From Clostridia bacterium (lineage in GTDB: Bacteria; Bacillota; Clostridia; Christensenellales; Aristaeellaceae), in contig JAFQKQ010000067.1 in the NCBI GenBank assembly GCA_017396845.1, positions 1-43,935 on the forward strand: a stretch of DNA of 43,935 nt, read 5' to 3'. Position 1 is the stretch's first letter. Each line of letters begins with the position of its first letter. Positions 1 to 7,953 of this stretch are shown here, one piece after another. The notes beneath the pieces were generated by a model. The model saw only the letters and a program-made list of their open reading frames with translations, did not search any database and was not told where the DNA came from. The position numbers were made by a program, and so were the translations under genes.

Positions 1-16
1 GAAGGCTAGCTGGTAA
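1..16 (+). CDS. rpsN: Ribosomal protein uS14 (type Z), C-terminal end only
   Basis: Only the last four codons and the TAA stop are inside the window. They read Lys-Ala-Ser-Trp-stop, the usual C-terminus of the short zinc-binding (type Z) form of 30S protein S14. The position directly before rpsH is where rpsN sits in the spc operon of Firmicutes. The call rests on these four residues plus context, so the zinc-binding cysteines cannot be checked here. Confidence 0.75.
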
Positions 17-45
17 GCTGGGCAAACACGGAAGGAGGTTATACA

Positions 46-444
46 ATGCTTGTTAACGATCCCATCGCGGATATGCTGACCAGAATCCGCAATGCCCTGA
101 TTGCCAGACATGAAGAGGTAATCATCCCCGCTTCCAACATGAAGAAGTCGATCGCCAAGATCCTTCTGGACGTGGGTTATATCAAATCCGTTGATTTTAT
201 CGACGATGGCCTCCAGGGAAATATCAAGATCGTACTTAAGTACGCTCAGGGCAAAGAATCCGTAATTAAGGGCCTCAAGCGCATTTCCAAGCCGGGTCTG
301 CGCGTATATGCCAAGAACGAAGAGATCCCGAAGGTGCTGGGTGGCCTCGGCATCGCGATCATCTCCACTTCTAAGGGCGTTATGGCCGACAAAGAAGCTC
401 GCAAGTCCGGCGTCGGCGGCGAAGTTCTGGCTTATATCTGGTAA
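46..444 (+). CDS. rpsH: 30S ribosomal protein uS8
   Basis: S8 is a primary binder of the central domain of 16S rRNA in the small subunit; in Escherichia coli it also represses the spc operon translationally, which is not tested here. The 132-residue product has the family length, the N-terminal [13 protein letters not shown] signature and the C-terminal region with [15 protein letters not shown] and a terminal EVLAYIW. The ATG follows a strong GAAGGAGG site by eight bases. It lies between rpsN and rplF in canonical order and is co-transcribed with them. Confidence 0.98.
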   Translation: MLVNDPIADMLTRIRNALIARHEEVIIPASNMKKSIAKILLDVGYIKSVDFIDDGLQGNIKIVLKYAQGKESVIKGLKRISKPGLRVYAKNEEIPKVLGGLGIAIISTSKGVMADKEARKSGVGGEVLAYIW

Positions 445-463
445 TTAAGGGAGGGTATGACAC

Positions 464-1009
464 ATGTCTCGAATTGGAAGGCTCCCGATCCAGATACCGA
501 ACGGAGTAGACGTAACGGTTTCCGAAGAAAATCTCGTAACCGTTAAAGGTCCGAAGGGTACGCTGGCTCAGAGCGTAAACCAGAATATTGGAATCGAAAT
601 TAAGGACGGCGTGCTTACCGTTACCCGCCCGAACGACCAGAAGCAGATGCGCGCTATGCACGGCCTTTATCGTGCTCTCATCAACAACATGGTTGTTGGC
701 GTAAGCGCCAGCTTCACCAAGACTCTTGAACTGGTTGGCGTAGGTTATCGCGCTCAGGCCGACAACCCCAAGCAGCTCACCATCAACATCGGTTACAGCC
801 ATCCGGTCATCGTGGCGGCCCCCGAGAACGTAACGTTCGCGACGCCCGCTCCCACGACCATCACTGTTTCCGGCATTGACAAGCAGGTTGTAGGCGAGAT
901 CGCTGCTGAGATCCGCGCAATCCGCAAGCCCGAGCCGTATCACGGAAAGGGCATCCGTTATGCTAATGAGGTCGTTCGCCGTAAGGAAGGCAAGGCCGGC
1001 AAGAAATAA
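464..1009 (+). CDS. rplF: 50S ribosomal protein uL6
   Basis: L6 binds 23S rRNA near the sarcin-ricin loop and the base of the L7/L12 stalk. The 181-residue product starts MSRIGRLPIQIP, contains the two tandem L6 folds (about residues 10-82 and 90-170) and ends with the conserved EPYHGKGIRYANE stretch and a basic lysine-rich tail. A GGGAGGG ribosome site precedes the ATG. The spacing of 19 bases from rpsH and the same site style before most genes here point to one operon. Confidence 0.98.
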   Translation: MSRIGRLPIQIPNGVDVTVSEENLVTVKGPKGTLAQSVNQNIGIEIKDGVLTVTRPNDQKQMRAMHGLYRALINNMVVGVSASFTKTLELVGVGYRAQADNPKQLTINIGYSHPVIVAAPENVTFATPAPTTITVSGIDKQVVGEIAAEIRAIRKPEPYHGKGIRYANEVVRRKEGKAGKK

Positions 1010-1027
1010 TTAAGGGAGGGTATCGCA

Positions 1028-1396
1028 ATGTTCAATAAGCGGGATAGAAATGAAGTCCGCGTGATCCGCCATGAGCGTGTTCGCAAAAAGATCAGCGGTA
1101 CGCCCGAGCGTCCGCGCCTGTGCGTCTACCGCTCCAACGCGCATATCTATGCGCAGATTATAGACGATACGAAGGGCAATACGCTTTTCGCTGCGTCTAC
1201 GGTAGAAAAGGATATCGCTTCTCAGGTTGCTGAGATGGACAAGAAGGCTGCTGCCAAGGTTGTTGGCAAGATCGTAGCTGAGAGAGCCATCGCCGGCGGC
1301 GTAAAAGAAGTCGTATTCGACCGTGGCGGATATATCTATACCGGCCGTGTGGCCCAGCTCGCTGCTGGCGCTCGCGAAGGCGGTCTGGACTTCTAA
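1028..1396 (+). CDS. rplR: 50S ribosomal protein uL18
   Basis: L18 binds 5S rRNA and helps mount it on the central protuberance of the large subunit. The 122-residue product has the basic N-terminal part ([15 protein letters not shown]), the [14 protein letters not shown] core and the C-terminal [12 protein letters not shown] motif, all typical of bacterial L18. Its length is normal. It follows rplF by 18 bases with a GGGAGGG site before the ATG. Confidence 0.98.
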   Translation: MFNKRDRNEVRVIRHERVRKKISGTPERPRLCVYRSNAHIYAQIIDDTKGNTLFAASTVEKDIASQVAEMDKKAAAKVVGKIVAERAIAGGVKEVVFDRGGYIYTGRVAQLAAGAREGGLDF

Positions 1397-1412
1397 AAAG
1401 GAGGAGCACGCA

Positions 1413-1910
1413 ATGCAGCGCAGAGAACAGGTTAGCGAGTTTAAAGAGAAACTTGTTTATATCAACCGCGTTGCCAAGGTAGTTAAAGGCGGTAAGAACT
1501 TCCGTTTCTCGACCCTTATGGTCGTAGGCGACGAGAAGGGCCGCGTTGGCTGTGGCATGGGAAAAGCGGTTGAAATTCCCGAAGCGGTTCGCAAGGGCAT
1601 CGAGGATGCGAAGAAGCAGATGATCACCGTTGCTATGAATGGTACCACCATTCCTCACGAGATCGTTGGCGTATTCGGCACCGGCCGCGTACTGCTTATG
1701 CCGGCCCCCGAAGGAACCGGCGTTATCGCGGGCGGCCCCGTCCGCTCGGTTATCGAAGCTTGCGGAATCAAGAACATCCGCACCAAGTCGATCGGCTCCA
1801 ACAACCCGGTCAACGTGGTCAAGGCAACCCTCGAAGGACTTAAGCAGCTGCGCAATGCAGAAGAAGTTGCACGTCTTCGCGGCAAGACCGTAGAAGAGCT
1901 GCTTGACTAA
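1413..1910 (+). CDS. rpsE: 30S ribosomal protein uS5
   Basis: S5 takes part in decoding accuracy and mRNA unwinding at the entry channel. The product is 165 residues when started at the ATG at 1413, which follows AAAGGAGGAG by seven bases. The same frame is open upstream to 1323 inside rplR, but that longer form has no ribosome site and would add 30 non-family residues. The N-terminal double-stranded RNA-binding fold carries [19 protein letters not shown], and the C-terminal fold carries [13 protein letters not shown] and the [11 protein letters not shown] segment. Confidence 0.97.
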   Translation: MQRREQVSEFKEKLVYINRVAKVVKGGKNFRFSTLMVVGDEKGRVGCGMGKAVEIPEAVRKGIEDAKKQMITVAMNGTTIPHEIVGVFGTGRVLLMPAPEGTGVIAGGPVRSVIEACGIKNIRTKSIGSNNPVNVVKATLEGLKQLRNAEEVARLRGKTVEELLD

Positions 1911-1924
1911 GGGAGGGCATTATA

Positions 1925-2107
1925 ATGAAGCTGAAGATTACACAGACGAAATCCACCATCGCATGCCTGAAGGATCAGATCGCCACCATCGAGGCGCTCG
2001 GTCTTCACAGAATCGGCCACACGGTCGTTAAGGAAGACAATGCAGCTACCCGCGGCATGATCTTCAAGGGAAAGCACATGGGGAAGGTTGAGGAAAACGA
2101 CGACTAA
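1925..2107 (+). CDS. rpmD: 50S ribosomal protein uL30
   Basis: A 60-residue L30, the small ferredoxin-like-fold protein of the large subunit. It shows the usual KITQTKSTI start, the middle [15 protein letters not shown] motif and a C-terminal MGKVEEN. It sits between rpsE and rplO as expected and is preceded by GGGAGGG. L30 is missing from some bacterial lineages, so its presence is mildly informative for placement. Confidence 0.96.
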   Translation: MKLKITQTKSTIACLKDQIATIEALGLHRIGHTVVKEDNAATRGMIFKGKHMGKVEENDD

Positions 2108-2118
2108 GGAGGTCCGAC

Positions 2119-2559
2119 ATGAAACTTCATGAACTGAAACCCGCATTCGGATCGACCACCGCCCCCAAGCGTCTTGGCCGCGGTATTGGTTCCGGTCTCG
2201 GTAAGACCTCCGGAAAAGGTCACAAAGGCGCCAAGGCTCGTTCCGGCGGCGGCAAGCGTCCCGGATTCGAAGGCGGCCAGATGCCCCTTACCATGCGTCT
2301 GCCCAAGCGTGGATTCACCAACAAGTGGGCGACCGAGTATGTGGCAATTAACGTAGATGCTCTGAACGTATTCGAAGATGGTTCCGTGGTAGGCCCCGTT
2401 GAGCTGATCCAGGCCGGCATCATCAAGAAGATCGAAGACGGCATCAAGATCCTCGGCAATGGCGAACTTACTAAGAAGCTGACGGTGCAGGCAATGAAAT
2501 TCTCTGCATCTGCGAAGGAGAAGATCGAGGCGGCAGGCGGAAATTGCGAGGTGATCTGA
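2119..2559 (+). CDS. rplO: 50S ribosomal protein uL15
   Basis: L15 is a late-assembly protein of the large subunit. The 146-residue product has the extended glycine- and lysine-rich N-terminal arm (residues about 10-50, including [18 protein letters not shown] and [15 protein letters not shown]) that threads into 23S rRNA, followed by the globular C-terminal domain. AAGGAGG lies eight bases before the ATG. The stop codon and the secY start are separated by one base, so the two are probably translationally coupled. Confidence 0.98.
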   Translation: MKLHELKPAFGSTTAPKRLGRGIGSGLGKTSGKGHKGAKARSGGGKRPGFEGGQMPLTMRLPKRGFTNKWATEYVAINVDALNVFEDGSVVGPVELIQAGIIKKIEDGIKILGNGELTKKLTVQAMKFSASAKEKIEAAGGNCEVI

Positions 2560-2560
2560 A

Positions 2561-3826
2561 ATGCTTGAAACCTTAAAGAATGCATGGAAGATCCCGGATC
2601 TTAGAAAGAAGATCCTGTATACTCTGGGTATGCTGCTTCTTTACAGATTCCTTTGTTTCATCCCCACCCCCGGTGTAGATACTGCTTCTATCGCTGCTTC
2701 CGTTAAGGGTATTCCCCTTCTCAACTACATGAGCGTAATGACCGGTTCCAACCTGTCCCAGTTTACGATCATGGCTATGGGTATCACCCCGTACATCAAT
2801 GCCAGCATTATTATGCAGCTTCTGTGCGTTGCGATCCCCGCTCTTGAGGAGCTCAATAAGTCCGGCGACGAAGGCCGCAAAAAGATCGCTCAGATTACCC
2901 GCTATGTCACCGTAGGTCTTGGCTTCGTACAGGCCATCGCCCTCACCGTCGGCATGAAGGGTTCCGCCACTCCCGGCTTCTTCAGCTATGTAACGATCGG
3001 CTTCTGCCTCGCGGCAGGTACCGCTCTTGCAATGTGGATTGGCGAGCGCATCACTGAAAAGGGAATCGGTAACGGCATTTCTCTTCTGATCTTTGCCGGC
3101 ATCATTTCCAACCTCTCCGTAGCCGTTGCAAACGGCATCGTAAACTTTGTCAACAACATCATCGCGGGCCAGATCCTTTCCGTTCTCGGCGCAATCGCGA
3201 TTCTGGTTATCAGCCTCGTACTGATAGTCGGCGTTGTTCTTGTTGACATGTCCGAGCGTCGTATCCCGATCCAGTACGCAAAGCGTATGGTCGGCCGCAG
3301 AATGTATGGCGGACAGAGCACGCACATTCCGCTGCGCCTCAACTCCTCCGGCGTTCTCCCTCTGATCTTTGCTTCCTCCATCATGCAGTTCCCTGCTACG
3401 ATCCTTGCGTTCATATCTCAGAAGGGCTACGCTTGGTGGAACAGTAACGTAAGCCCCACTGGATTCTGGTACAACCTCATTTTTGCGGCTCTGATCCTTG
3501 GCTTCACGTTCTTCTACAACAGCATTTCCTTTAATCCTGTTGATATGAGCAAGAACATTCAGCAGAACGGCGGTATGATCCCCGGCATTCGTCAGGGCAA
3601 GCCCACTACTGAATTCATCACCAAGATCAACCGCCGCATCACTCTCTTCGGCGCTTTCTTCCTTGCTTTCCTCGCTCTGCTGCCCTCCATCATGTTCGCA
3701 GTAGCTGAAGTGAGCCTGCCCTTCGCGGCTTCCTCCCTTCTGATCGCGGTCAGCGTTGCTGTTGAGACGATGCGCCAGCTCGAGTCCCAGATGCTCATGC
3801 GTCACTATAAGGGATTCCTGAAGTAA
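2561..3826 (+). CDS. secY: Protein translocase channel subunit SecY
   Basis: SecY forms the membrane pore through which SecA and the ribosome push unfolded proteins. The 421-residue product has ten predicted hydrophobic segments, the family signatures GITPYINASIIMQLL (about residues 74-88) and the cytoplasmic loop with RMYGGQSTHIPLRLNSSGV, and the late NPVDMSKNIQQNGG motif. Length matches Firmicutes SecY. It starts one base after rplO, with the site AGGTGATC lying inside rplO. SecE and SecG are not in the window. Confidence 0.97.
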   Translation: MLETLKNAWKIPDLRKKILYTLGMLLLYRFLCFIPTPGVDTASIAASVKGIPLLNYMSVMTGSNLSQFTIMAMGITPYINASIIMQLLCVAIPALEELNKSGDEGRKKIAQITRYVTVGLGFVQAIALTVGMKGSATPGFFSYVTIGFCLAAGTALAMWIGERITEKGIGNGISLLIFAGIISNLSVAVANGIVNFVNNIIAGQILSVLGAIAILVISLVLIVGVVLVDMSERRIPIQYAKRMVGRRMYGGQSTHIPLRLNSSGVLPLIFASSIMQFPATILAFISQKGYAWWNSNVSPTGFWYNLIFAALILGFTFFYNSISFNPVDMSKNIQQNGGMIPGIRQGKPTTEFITKINRRITLFGAFFLAFLALLPSIMFAVAEVSLPFAASSLLIAVSVAVETMRQLESQMLMRHYKGFLK

Positions 3827-3846
3827 TCTAACGGGGGTAAAGAGAT

Positions 3847-4470
3847 ATGAAGCTTGTATTTCTTGGCCCTCCCGGTGCAGGTAAGGGAACGCAGGCTTCC
3901 GGCGTATGCCAGAAGTTTGCGATTCCCCATATCTCCACCGGAGATATGTTAAGAGCCGCTATCGCAAAGGGAACGGAAACCGGCCTTAAGGCCAAGGTCT
4001 TTATGGATGCCGGTAAGCTGGTTCCCGATGAGGTTCTTGTACAGATGGTAAAAGAGCGCTTGAGCGAGAGCGATTGCGTAAACGGCTATCTGCTCGATGG
4101 GTTCCCCCGCACTGTAAAGCAGGCGGAGGCGCTCGATGAGATCTCCAAGCCTGAAAAGGTTGTGGATGTAGAAGTTCCCGACGATAAGCTTCTTGCAAGA
4201 CTTACCGGACGAAGGGTTTGCCCCGCGTGCAAGGGTACCTTCCACATCACGAAGCTTGCAGACGAAAAGGTTTGCCCCGATTGCGGCGGAGAGCTGATCC
4301 AGCGCGACGACGACAAACCCGCTACGATTCAGAATCGCCTGAATGTATATCACTCCAAGACGCAGCCGCTGATTGATTATTACAAGAATGCTGGCACGCT
4401 TTGCGAGATTGATGGCGATCAGGCACCGGACAAGGTTTTCGAGGCAATTGAAGTTGCCCTCGGAGGCTAA
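3847..4470 (+). CDS. adk: Adenylate kinase, zinc-lid type
   Basis: Catalyses ATP + AMP to 2 ADP in the cytoplasm. The P-loop GPPGAGKGT is at residues 7-15 and the AMP-binding DGFPRT at about 84-89. The LID domain carries two Cys-X2-Cys pairs (Cys125, Cys128, Cys143, Cys146), the structural zinc site of Gram-positive adenylate kinases. At 207 residues it is slightly shorter than many homologues (about 212-217). Its place between secY and map is the standard Firmicutes order. Confidence 0.97.
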   Translation: MKLVFLGPPGAGKGTQASGVCQKFAIPHISTGDMLRAAIAKGTETGLKAKVFMDAGKLVPDEVLVQMVKERLSESDCVNGYLLDGFPRTVKQAEALDEISKPEKVVDVEVPDDKLLARLTGRRVCPACKGTFHITKLADEKVCPDCGGELIQRDDDKPATIQNRLNVYHSKTQPLIDYYKNAGTLCEIDGDQAPDKVFEAIEVALGG

Positions 4471-4472
4471 GC

Positions 4473-5246
4473 ATGATTTACACCAAAAACCCCGCGCAGA
4501 TACAATTAATGCGCGACGCGGGAAAGCTTCTGCATGAAGTACTTGAACGGTTGAAGGAAATGATCGTGCCCGGCGTAACGACGCTGGACATCGACGCCGA
4601 AGCTGAAAAGCTGATTCGAAAGAATGGCGCCATTCCGTCCTTCAAAGGATATAATGGGTTTCCTTCTACGATATGCGCAAGCGTGGATGATCAGGTAGTT
4701 CATGGTTTTCCGAATAAGAAGCCGCTTAAGGAAGGACAGCTTTTAAGCGTAGACTGCGGGCTGATCCTGAACGGATGGCAGTCGGACAGCGCGTTTTCAG
4801 CGCCTGTCGGAAAAGCGTCTGAAGAAGTTATGAAGCTGATTCGTGTTACCGAAGAATGCTTCTGGCTCGCGGCAAGTGCAGCGCGCGAAGGAAATCGGCT
4901 CGGCGATATTGGCTGGGCGGTTCAGAAGCACGCTGAGGAAAACGGTTATGGCGTTATCCGCGACCTGTGCGGTCACGGAATAGGCGTTGAAATGCATGAA
5001 GATCCGAGCGTACCGAATTACGGCAAGCCTGGCCGGGGCATAAGGCTTCGCGAAGGCATGACGATTGCGATCGAACCGATGATTGCGATGGGGCATTGGG
5101 GCGTATATATTGAGGACGACGAGTGGACGGTTGTAACAAACGACCACAGCGTATGTTCGCATTATGAACATACCATCGCCGTTACGAAAGGTGATCCCGA
5201 AATCCTCACGCTTCCCGGATTCCAGTTTACGGAGGCCAAGCGATGA
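4473..5246 (+). CDS. map: Type I methionine aminopeptidase
   Basis: Removes the initiator methionine from nascent proteins using a two-metal centre. The 257-residue product has the pita-bread fold motifs: the first metal aspartate in LSVDCGLILNGWQSD with the second in SDSAF, the histidine in GHGIGVEMHEDP, and the glutamates in IEPM and in the late HYEHTIAV segment. It follows adk by two bases and overlaps the next gene by four (ATGA), so coupling is likely. Upstream deformylase function is supplied by def at 19454. Confidence 0.96.
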   Translation: MIYTKNPAQIQLMRDAGKLLHEVLERLKEMIVPGVTTLDIDAEAEKLIRKNGAIPSFKGYNGFPSTICASVDDQVVHGFPNKKPLKEGQLLSVDCGLILNGWQSDSAFSAPVGKASEEVMKLIRVTEECFWLAASAAREGNRLGDIGWAVQKHAEENGYGVIRDLCGHGIGVEMHEDPSVPNYGKPGRGIRLREGMTIAIEPMIAMGHWGVYIEDDEWTVVTNDHSVCSHYEHTIAVTKGDPEILTLPGFQFTEAKR

Positions 5247-5515
5247 AGAAGGCGCCCATACTATTGGGATCAGTAGTGGTCTCAAAGGCCGGACGCGACG
5301 AGGGCAGAACGTTTTTAGTGGTTGAGTCGCTGGACGAGGAATATGTTCTCATATCAGACGGCAATACACATAAAATGGGTAAGCCCAAGAAAAAGAAGCG
5401 TAGGCATCTTAAGCAGGTATCCGAACCCAGACAGGAAATCGTTTTGAGATTGACAGACGGCCAGCCGGTATTCGATCATGAAGTGCGCCGATGGCTTTCG
5501 CACGAGGAGGAGTAA
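5243..5515 (+). CDS. KOW-domain RNA-binding protein (L14e/L27e-like)
   Basis: A 90-residue basic protein with one KOW-like beta-barrel near the N-terminus ([19 protein letters not shown], about residues 9-27) followed by a lysine-rich stretch ([12 protein letters not shown], about 46-57). Genes of this kind sit between map and infA in many Clostridia and are annotated as ribosomal L14e/L6e/L27e-like; the function has not been established to my knowledge. The ATG overlaps the map stop codon (ATGA). A ribosomal or nucleic-acid role is inferred from the fold and the operon. Confidence 0.85.
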   Translation: MKKAPILLGSVVVSKAGRDEGRTFLVVESLDEEYVLISDGNTHKMGKPKKKKRRHLKQVSEPRQEIVLRLTDGQPVFDHEVRRWLSHEEE

Positions 5516-5519
5516 AGAA

Positions 5520-5741
5520 TTGTCCAAGTCCGATGTTATCGAAGTTGAAGGCGTTGTAACGGAATCGTATCCCAACGCTATGTTCGAAGTACAGCTGCCC
5601 AACGGTCATAAGATTCTGGCTCATGTTTCCGGCAAAATGCGCATGAACTACATCCGCATCTATCCCGGCGATAAGGTCACCATCGAATTGTCGCCCTACG
5701 ACCTCACCAGAGGCCGTATCACCTGGCGCAGCAAGTCGTAA
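5520..5741 (+). CDS. infA: Translation initiation factor IF-1
   Basis: IF-1 occupies the ribosomal A site during initiation. The reading frame starts with TTG at 5520, nine bases after the GAGGAGG at 5504-5510, giving a 73-residue protein with the normal N-terminus [12 protein letters not shown]. The OB-fold motifs ([20 protein letters not shown], then [10 protein letters not shown] and [14 protein letters not shown]) are complete. A longer reading upstream from 5478 would overlap the preceding gene and is not needed. The non-ATG start on a highly expressed gene suggests start-codon tuning. Confidence 0.96.
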   Translation: MSKSDVIEVEGVVTESYPNAMFEVQLPNGHKILAHVSGKMRMNYIRIYPGDKVTIELSPYDLTRGRITWRSKS

Positions 5742-5762
5742 TTCCGAAAGGAGGAACCACCG

Positions 5763-5876
5763 ATGAAGGTAAGGCCGTCCGTGAAAGTGATCTGCGAAAA
5801 GTGCAAGATCATCAAGCGTAAGGGACATGTTATGGTAATCTGCGAAAATCCGAAGCACAAGCAGAAGCAGGGCTAA
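5763..5876 (+). CDS. rpmJ: 50S ribosomal protein bL36
   Basis: A 37-residue protein with sequence [20 protein letters not shown] at the start and the zinc ligands Cys11, Cys14, Cys27 and His32, the complete zinc-binding form of L36. AAAGGAGGAA precedes the ATG. Here it is the last gene of the operon: a terminator follows at 5891, whereas rpsM normally comes next in Firmicutes. Confidence 0.97.
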   Translation: MKVRPSVKVICEKCKIIKRKGHVMVICENPKHKQKQG

Positions 5877-5890
5877 GGGTAAGCAGTTTA

Positions 5891-5924
5891 ACGCTCAGGC
5901 AGAAAAGAATGCCTGAGCGTTTTT
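5891..5924 (+). terminator. Intrinsic terminator closing the spc operon
   Basis: A perfect 10-bp stem, ACGCTCAGGC at 5891-5900 pairing with GCCTGAGCGT at 5911-5920, with a 10-base loop and a following TTTT. It lies 14 bases after the rpmJ stop, so the transcript from the ribosomal operon is expected to end here. Confidence 0.92.
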
Positions 5925-6009
5925 ACATTATTGAGAATCACTTGTTTTACGGATTTGAATGGCGGGCGTCTTAATATCTATGGAGATGGGAAGTAAGTCG
6001 GAATGCATA

Positions 6010-6328
6010 TCAATAAGCGGTTTCCTGATGAAGGGGCGTGATTTCGTATTCCGTAATGAAATACACGTGGGTTTCTCTTTCGCTTGTCACTGTCCAAGCC
6101 ATGTTGACGGTTGTGTTGTCCGCCAGGCATTTGTTAGTGGAGAGCGTGATTCCGTCAAGCGTATTTGAATCGATATCTGTAAGCAGTGCGTGTTTTGAAT
6201 TTTCGTTAGGTTCGCCGTTTCCAAAAAGGCTGCTGAGCATAGCGTTTGAACCGCTGAATGCGAGCGCACAGCCTGATAAAAGCGCGATGATGATCGCCGT
6301 GCGCCTCAGATCTGTTTTGCATATGCAT
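6010..6328 (-). pseudogene. Small lipoprotein-like gene, frame broken at the start
   Basis: On the minus strand an open frame from 6324 to the stop at 6010-6012 encodes a basic start (KTDLRR), a hydrophobic run and a lipobox-like LLSGC, then a short polar domain ending in HQETAY. It looks like an approximately 100-residue exported lipoprotein of unknown family. A good ribosome site (AAGGAGG at about 6332-6338) precedes two ATG codons (6328 and 6322), but both are in another frame. Dropping one C after the ATG at 6322 would give MKTDLRRTAIII joined to the open frame. So the gene is either a recent frameshift mutant or carries a one-base sequence error. The only in-frame ATG, at 6240, would lose the signal. 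Confidence 0.5.
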
Positions 6329-6389
6329 CGCCTCCTTTCACAATAAATACAACCGAAATGCGGAAAATGCAGCAGGCGGCAAAAATGAA

Positions 6390-6415
6390 TTTCCCGCCGG
6401 GTTTCCGGCGGGAAA
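6390..6415 (-). terminator. Terminator of the thioesterase/AEC transcript
   Basis: A stem of TTCCCGCCGG (6391-6400) with CCGGCGGGAA (6405-6414) around a four-base loop, only six bases beyond the thioesterase stop. On the minus strand it is followed by a T-rich ATTCATTTTT, fitting an intrinsic terminator for that strand. Confidence 0.8.
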
Positions 6416-6420
6416 GCTCG

Positions 6421-6816
6421 CTATGAAAGGTGTGCGCCGCTGGTCATCACTACGGCGACGTTTGTTCCGAGATTATCGGTAATTGTGATTTCGTAGAAGC
6501 AGTTATGCTTGCCGTCGCGAAGCAGTCTGCTCTCACCGATCAGCGTATCGCCCTTCGGCGCTGAAAGGTAGCTGATCTGGCTGACGGTCGTAACCGTCGG
6601 GGGCTTTTTGAAGTTGGTGGCAACGGCAAACACGAAGTCTGCCAATGTGTATGCGACGCCGCCCATTACGTGATTCACTGCGTTTAAGTGATTTTCCGTA
6701 ATCCTCATGGAGCATCTGGCGTAGTTTTCGCCTACTTCTTCGATTACGATGCCGGTTTGTTTGGTTGCGAAGCGGTCGTTTGAAAAGAATTCTCTTGCTT
6801 CCTGAAGCTCAGTCAT
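6421..6816 (-). CDS. PaaI-family hotdog thioesterase
   Basis: A 131-residue single hotdog-fold protein of the PaaI/4HBT type, which hydrolyses acyl-CoA or aryl-CoA thioesters. The signature region NAVNHVMGGVAYTLADFVFAVATN (about residues 44-67) holds the helix and the conserved Asn, Gly and Asp of the family. ACGGAGG precedes the ATG at 6816. It follows the transporter gene by 15 bases on the same strand, so the two probably form an operon. The substrate cannot be told from sequence. Confidence 0.85.
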   Translation of the reverse strand: MTELQEAREFFSNDRFATKQTGIVIEEVGENYARCSMRITENHLNAVNHVMGGVAYTLADFVFAVATNFKKPPTVTTVSQISYLSAPKGDTLIGESRLLRDGKHNCFYEITITDNLGTNVAVVMTSGAHLS

Positions 6817-6831
6817 GTGAATACCTCCGTT

Positions 6832-7758
6832 TTATTGAAGTAGCATAGCATACAGGGGAACCGTCATAAAGCAAATCAGCGTTGATAAAAGCACGCAGTT
6901 CGCGCTGGCCTCGGTTTCGCTTCTGTACATTTCCGCCATATTCAAAAGGATTGATGCGCAGGGCACGGCGGAAAGTATTACGAGGCTTGCGCGCATCGGC
7001 GCTTCAATCGGCAGGAAATAAGTAAGAAGGAAGGTGAAAAACGGAAACACGATCAGCTTTCCGATGCATGTCATATACACAAACGGGCGCGTAAACAGCT
7101 TTTTAAAGGATACGGATGACAAGCGGATGCCGAGGATAAACATACAAAGCGGCGTTGTCATATTTCCGATCAGCTGAAGGCCGTTTGTAAGCGGAGCGGG
7201 GAAGAATTTACCGATACCAAAGAGAAATATGACGAGAGCCGCAATGAGGCTGAACATCGTGGGATTATAAAAGGCCGGTTTTAAAGACATGTATTTTTTG
7301 TCGCCCGTCAGGCAGTATATGCCGAAGGTGAATACGAGAATATTCATCGTGACCATATTCACGCAGGAATAGCCCATTACCTCAGGGCTTTCGGGAAACA
7401 GCACTTTGACGATCGGAAGCCCAAAGAAGCCGACGTTTCCGAGCACGGAGCCAATGGTAATGATTCTGTATTTGCTTTCATGCATGCGCTTTTTAAACGC
7501 CAAATACATAAGCAGCATGAAGCCCGCTTGAGCGGCGAGCGACAATACAAAATACAGGGACAGATTTTGAATGAGCTTCCATGAAAACTCCATCGATAGG
7601 AAGGATGAGAGGATCATGCATGGCGCGCAGATATATATGAGGATCGCGGACAGCGTTGCAAGGTGATCTTCGCTTGCCTTTTTTGCCTTATGAAGAAGAA
7701 ACCCGGGGATGATGTATAAAAGGGTAATCAGTACGTTTGTAAATGCAATCTGTACCAT
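6832..7758 (-). CDS. AEC-family (auxin efflux carrier) permease
   Basis: A 308-residue integral membrane protein with about ten hydrophobic segments in the two halves typical of the AEC/bile-acid-sodium-symporter fold. It begins MVQIAFTNVLITLLYIIPGF and has the family GNVGFFGLPIV motif (about residues 107-117) and a C-terminal SAVPCASILLNMAEMY. Bacterial members such as MleP and MdcF carry malate or malonate, but many are unassigned, so the substrate is unknown. It is the first gene of a minus-strand unit with the thioesterase and is divergent from the GH151 gene. Confidence 0.88.
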   Translation of the reverse strand: MVQIAFTNVLITLLYIIPGFLLHKAKKASEDHLATLSAILIYICAPCMILSSFLSMEFSWKLIQNLSLYFVLSLAAQAGFMLLMYLAFKKRMHESKYRIITIGSVLGNVGFFGLPIVKVLFPESPEVMGYSCVNMVTMNILVFTFGIYCLTGDKKYMSLKPAFYNPTMFSLIAALVIFLFGIGKFFPAPLTNGLQLIGNMTTPLCMFILGIRLSSVSFKKLFTRPFVYMTCIGKLIVFPFFTFLLTYFLPIEAPMRASLVILSAVPCASILLNMAEMYRSETEASANCVLLSTLICFMTVPLYAMLLQ

Positions 7759-7787
7759 GCGTATCTCCCGAAAAAGAGTTTTTCTTC

Positions 7788-7816
7788 ATTATATGCCTAT
7801 GCTCCGGGCTGCGCAA
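7788..7816 (-). promoter_or_regulatory. Promoter of the AEC-thioesterase unit
   Basis: On the minus strand, TTGCGC (7816-7811) and TATAAT (7793-7788) are separated by 17 bases. This places a start about 20 bases upstream of the ATG at 7758. It fits a vegetative sigma-A promoter. Confidence 0.75.
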
Positions 7817-7875
7817 GCGATATCATGTTGATTTATGAGAAACCGAACGGGAAGCGGAAAATTCGATGAATGCAA

Positions 7876-7904
7876 TTGCAAGGTATGCTCAGATATGTTA
7901 GAAT
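7876..7904 (+). promoter_or_regulatory. Promoter of the GH151 fucosidase gene
   Basis: TTGCAA at 7876-7881 and TAGAAT at 7899-7904 with a 17-base spacer, about 50 bases before the start codon. It faces away from the AEC promoter; the two -35 boxes are 59 bases apart, so a shared regulator site between them is possible, though I see no clear palindrome. Confidence 0.7.
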
Positions 7905-7953
7905 GTGATTAGACGGTTTAATCATTATAGGGAAAGAAAAAGGAGTGAACGGC

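Noticed and set aside
2573-3805. Long minus-strand frame opposite secY (410 codons)
   Set aside because: Antisense shadow of secY, with hydrophilic repeated patterns and no start signal.
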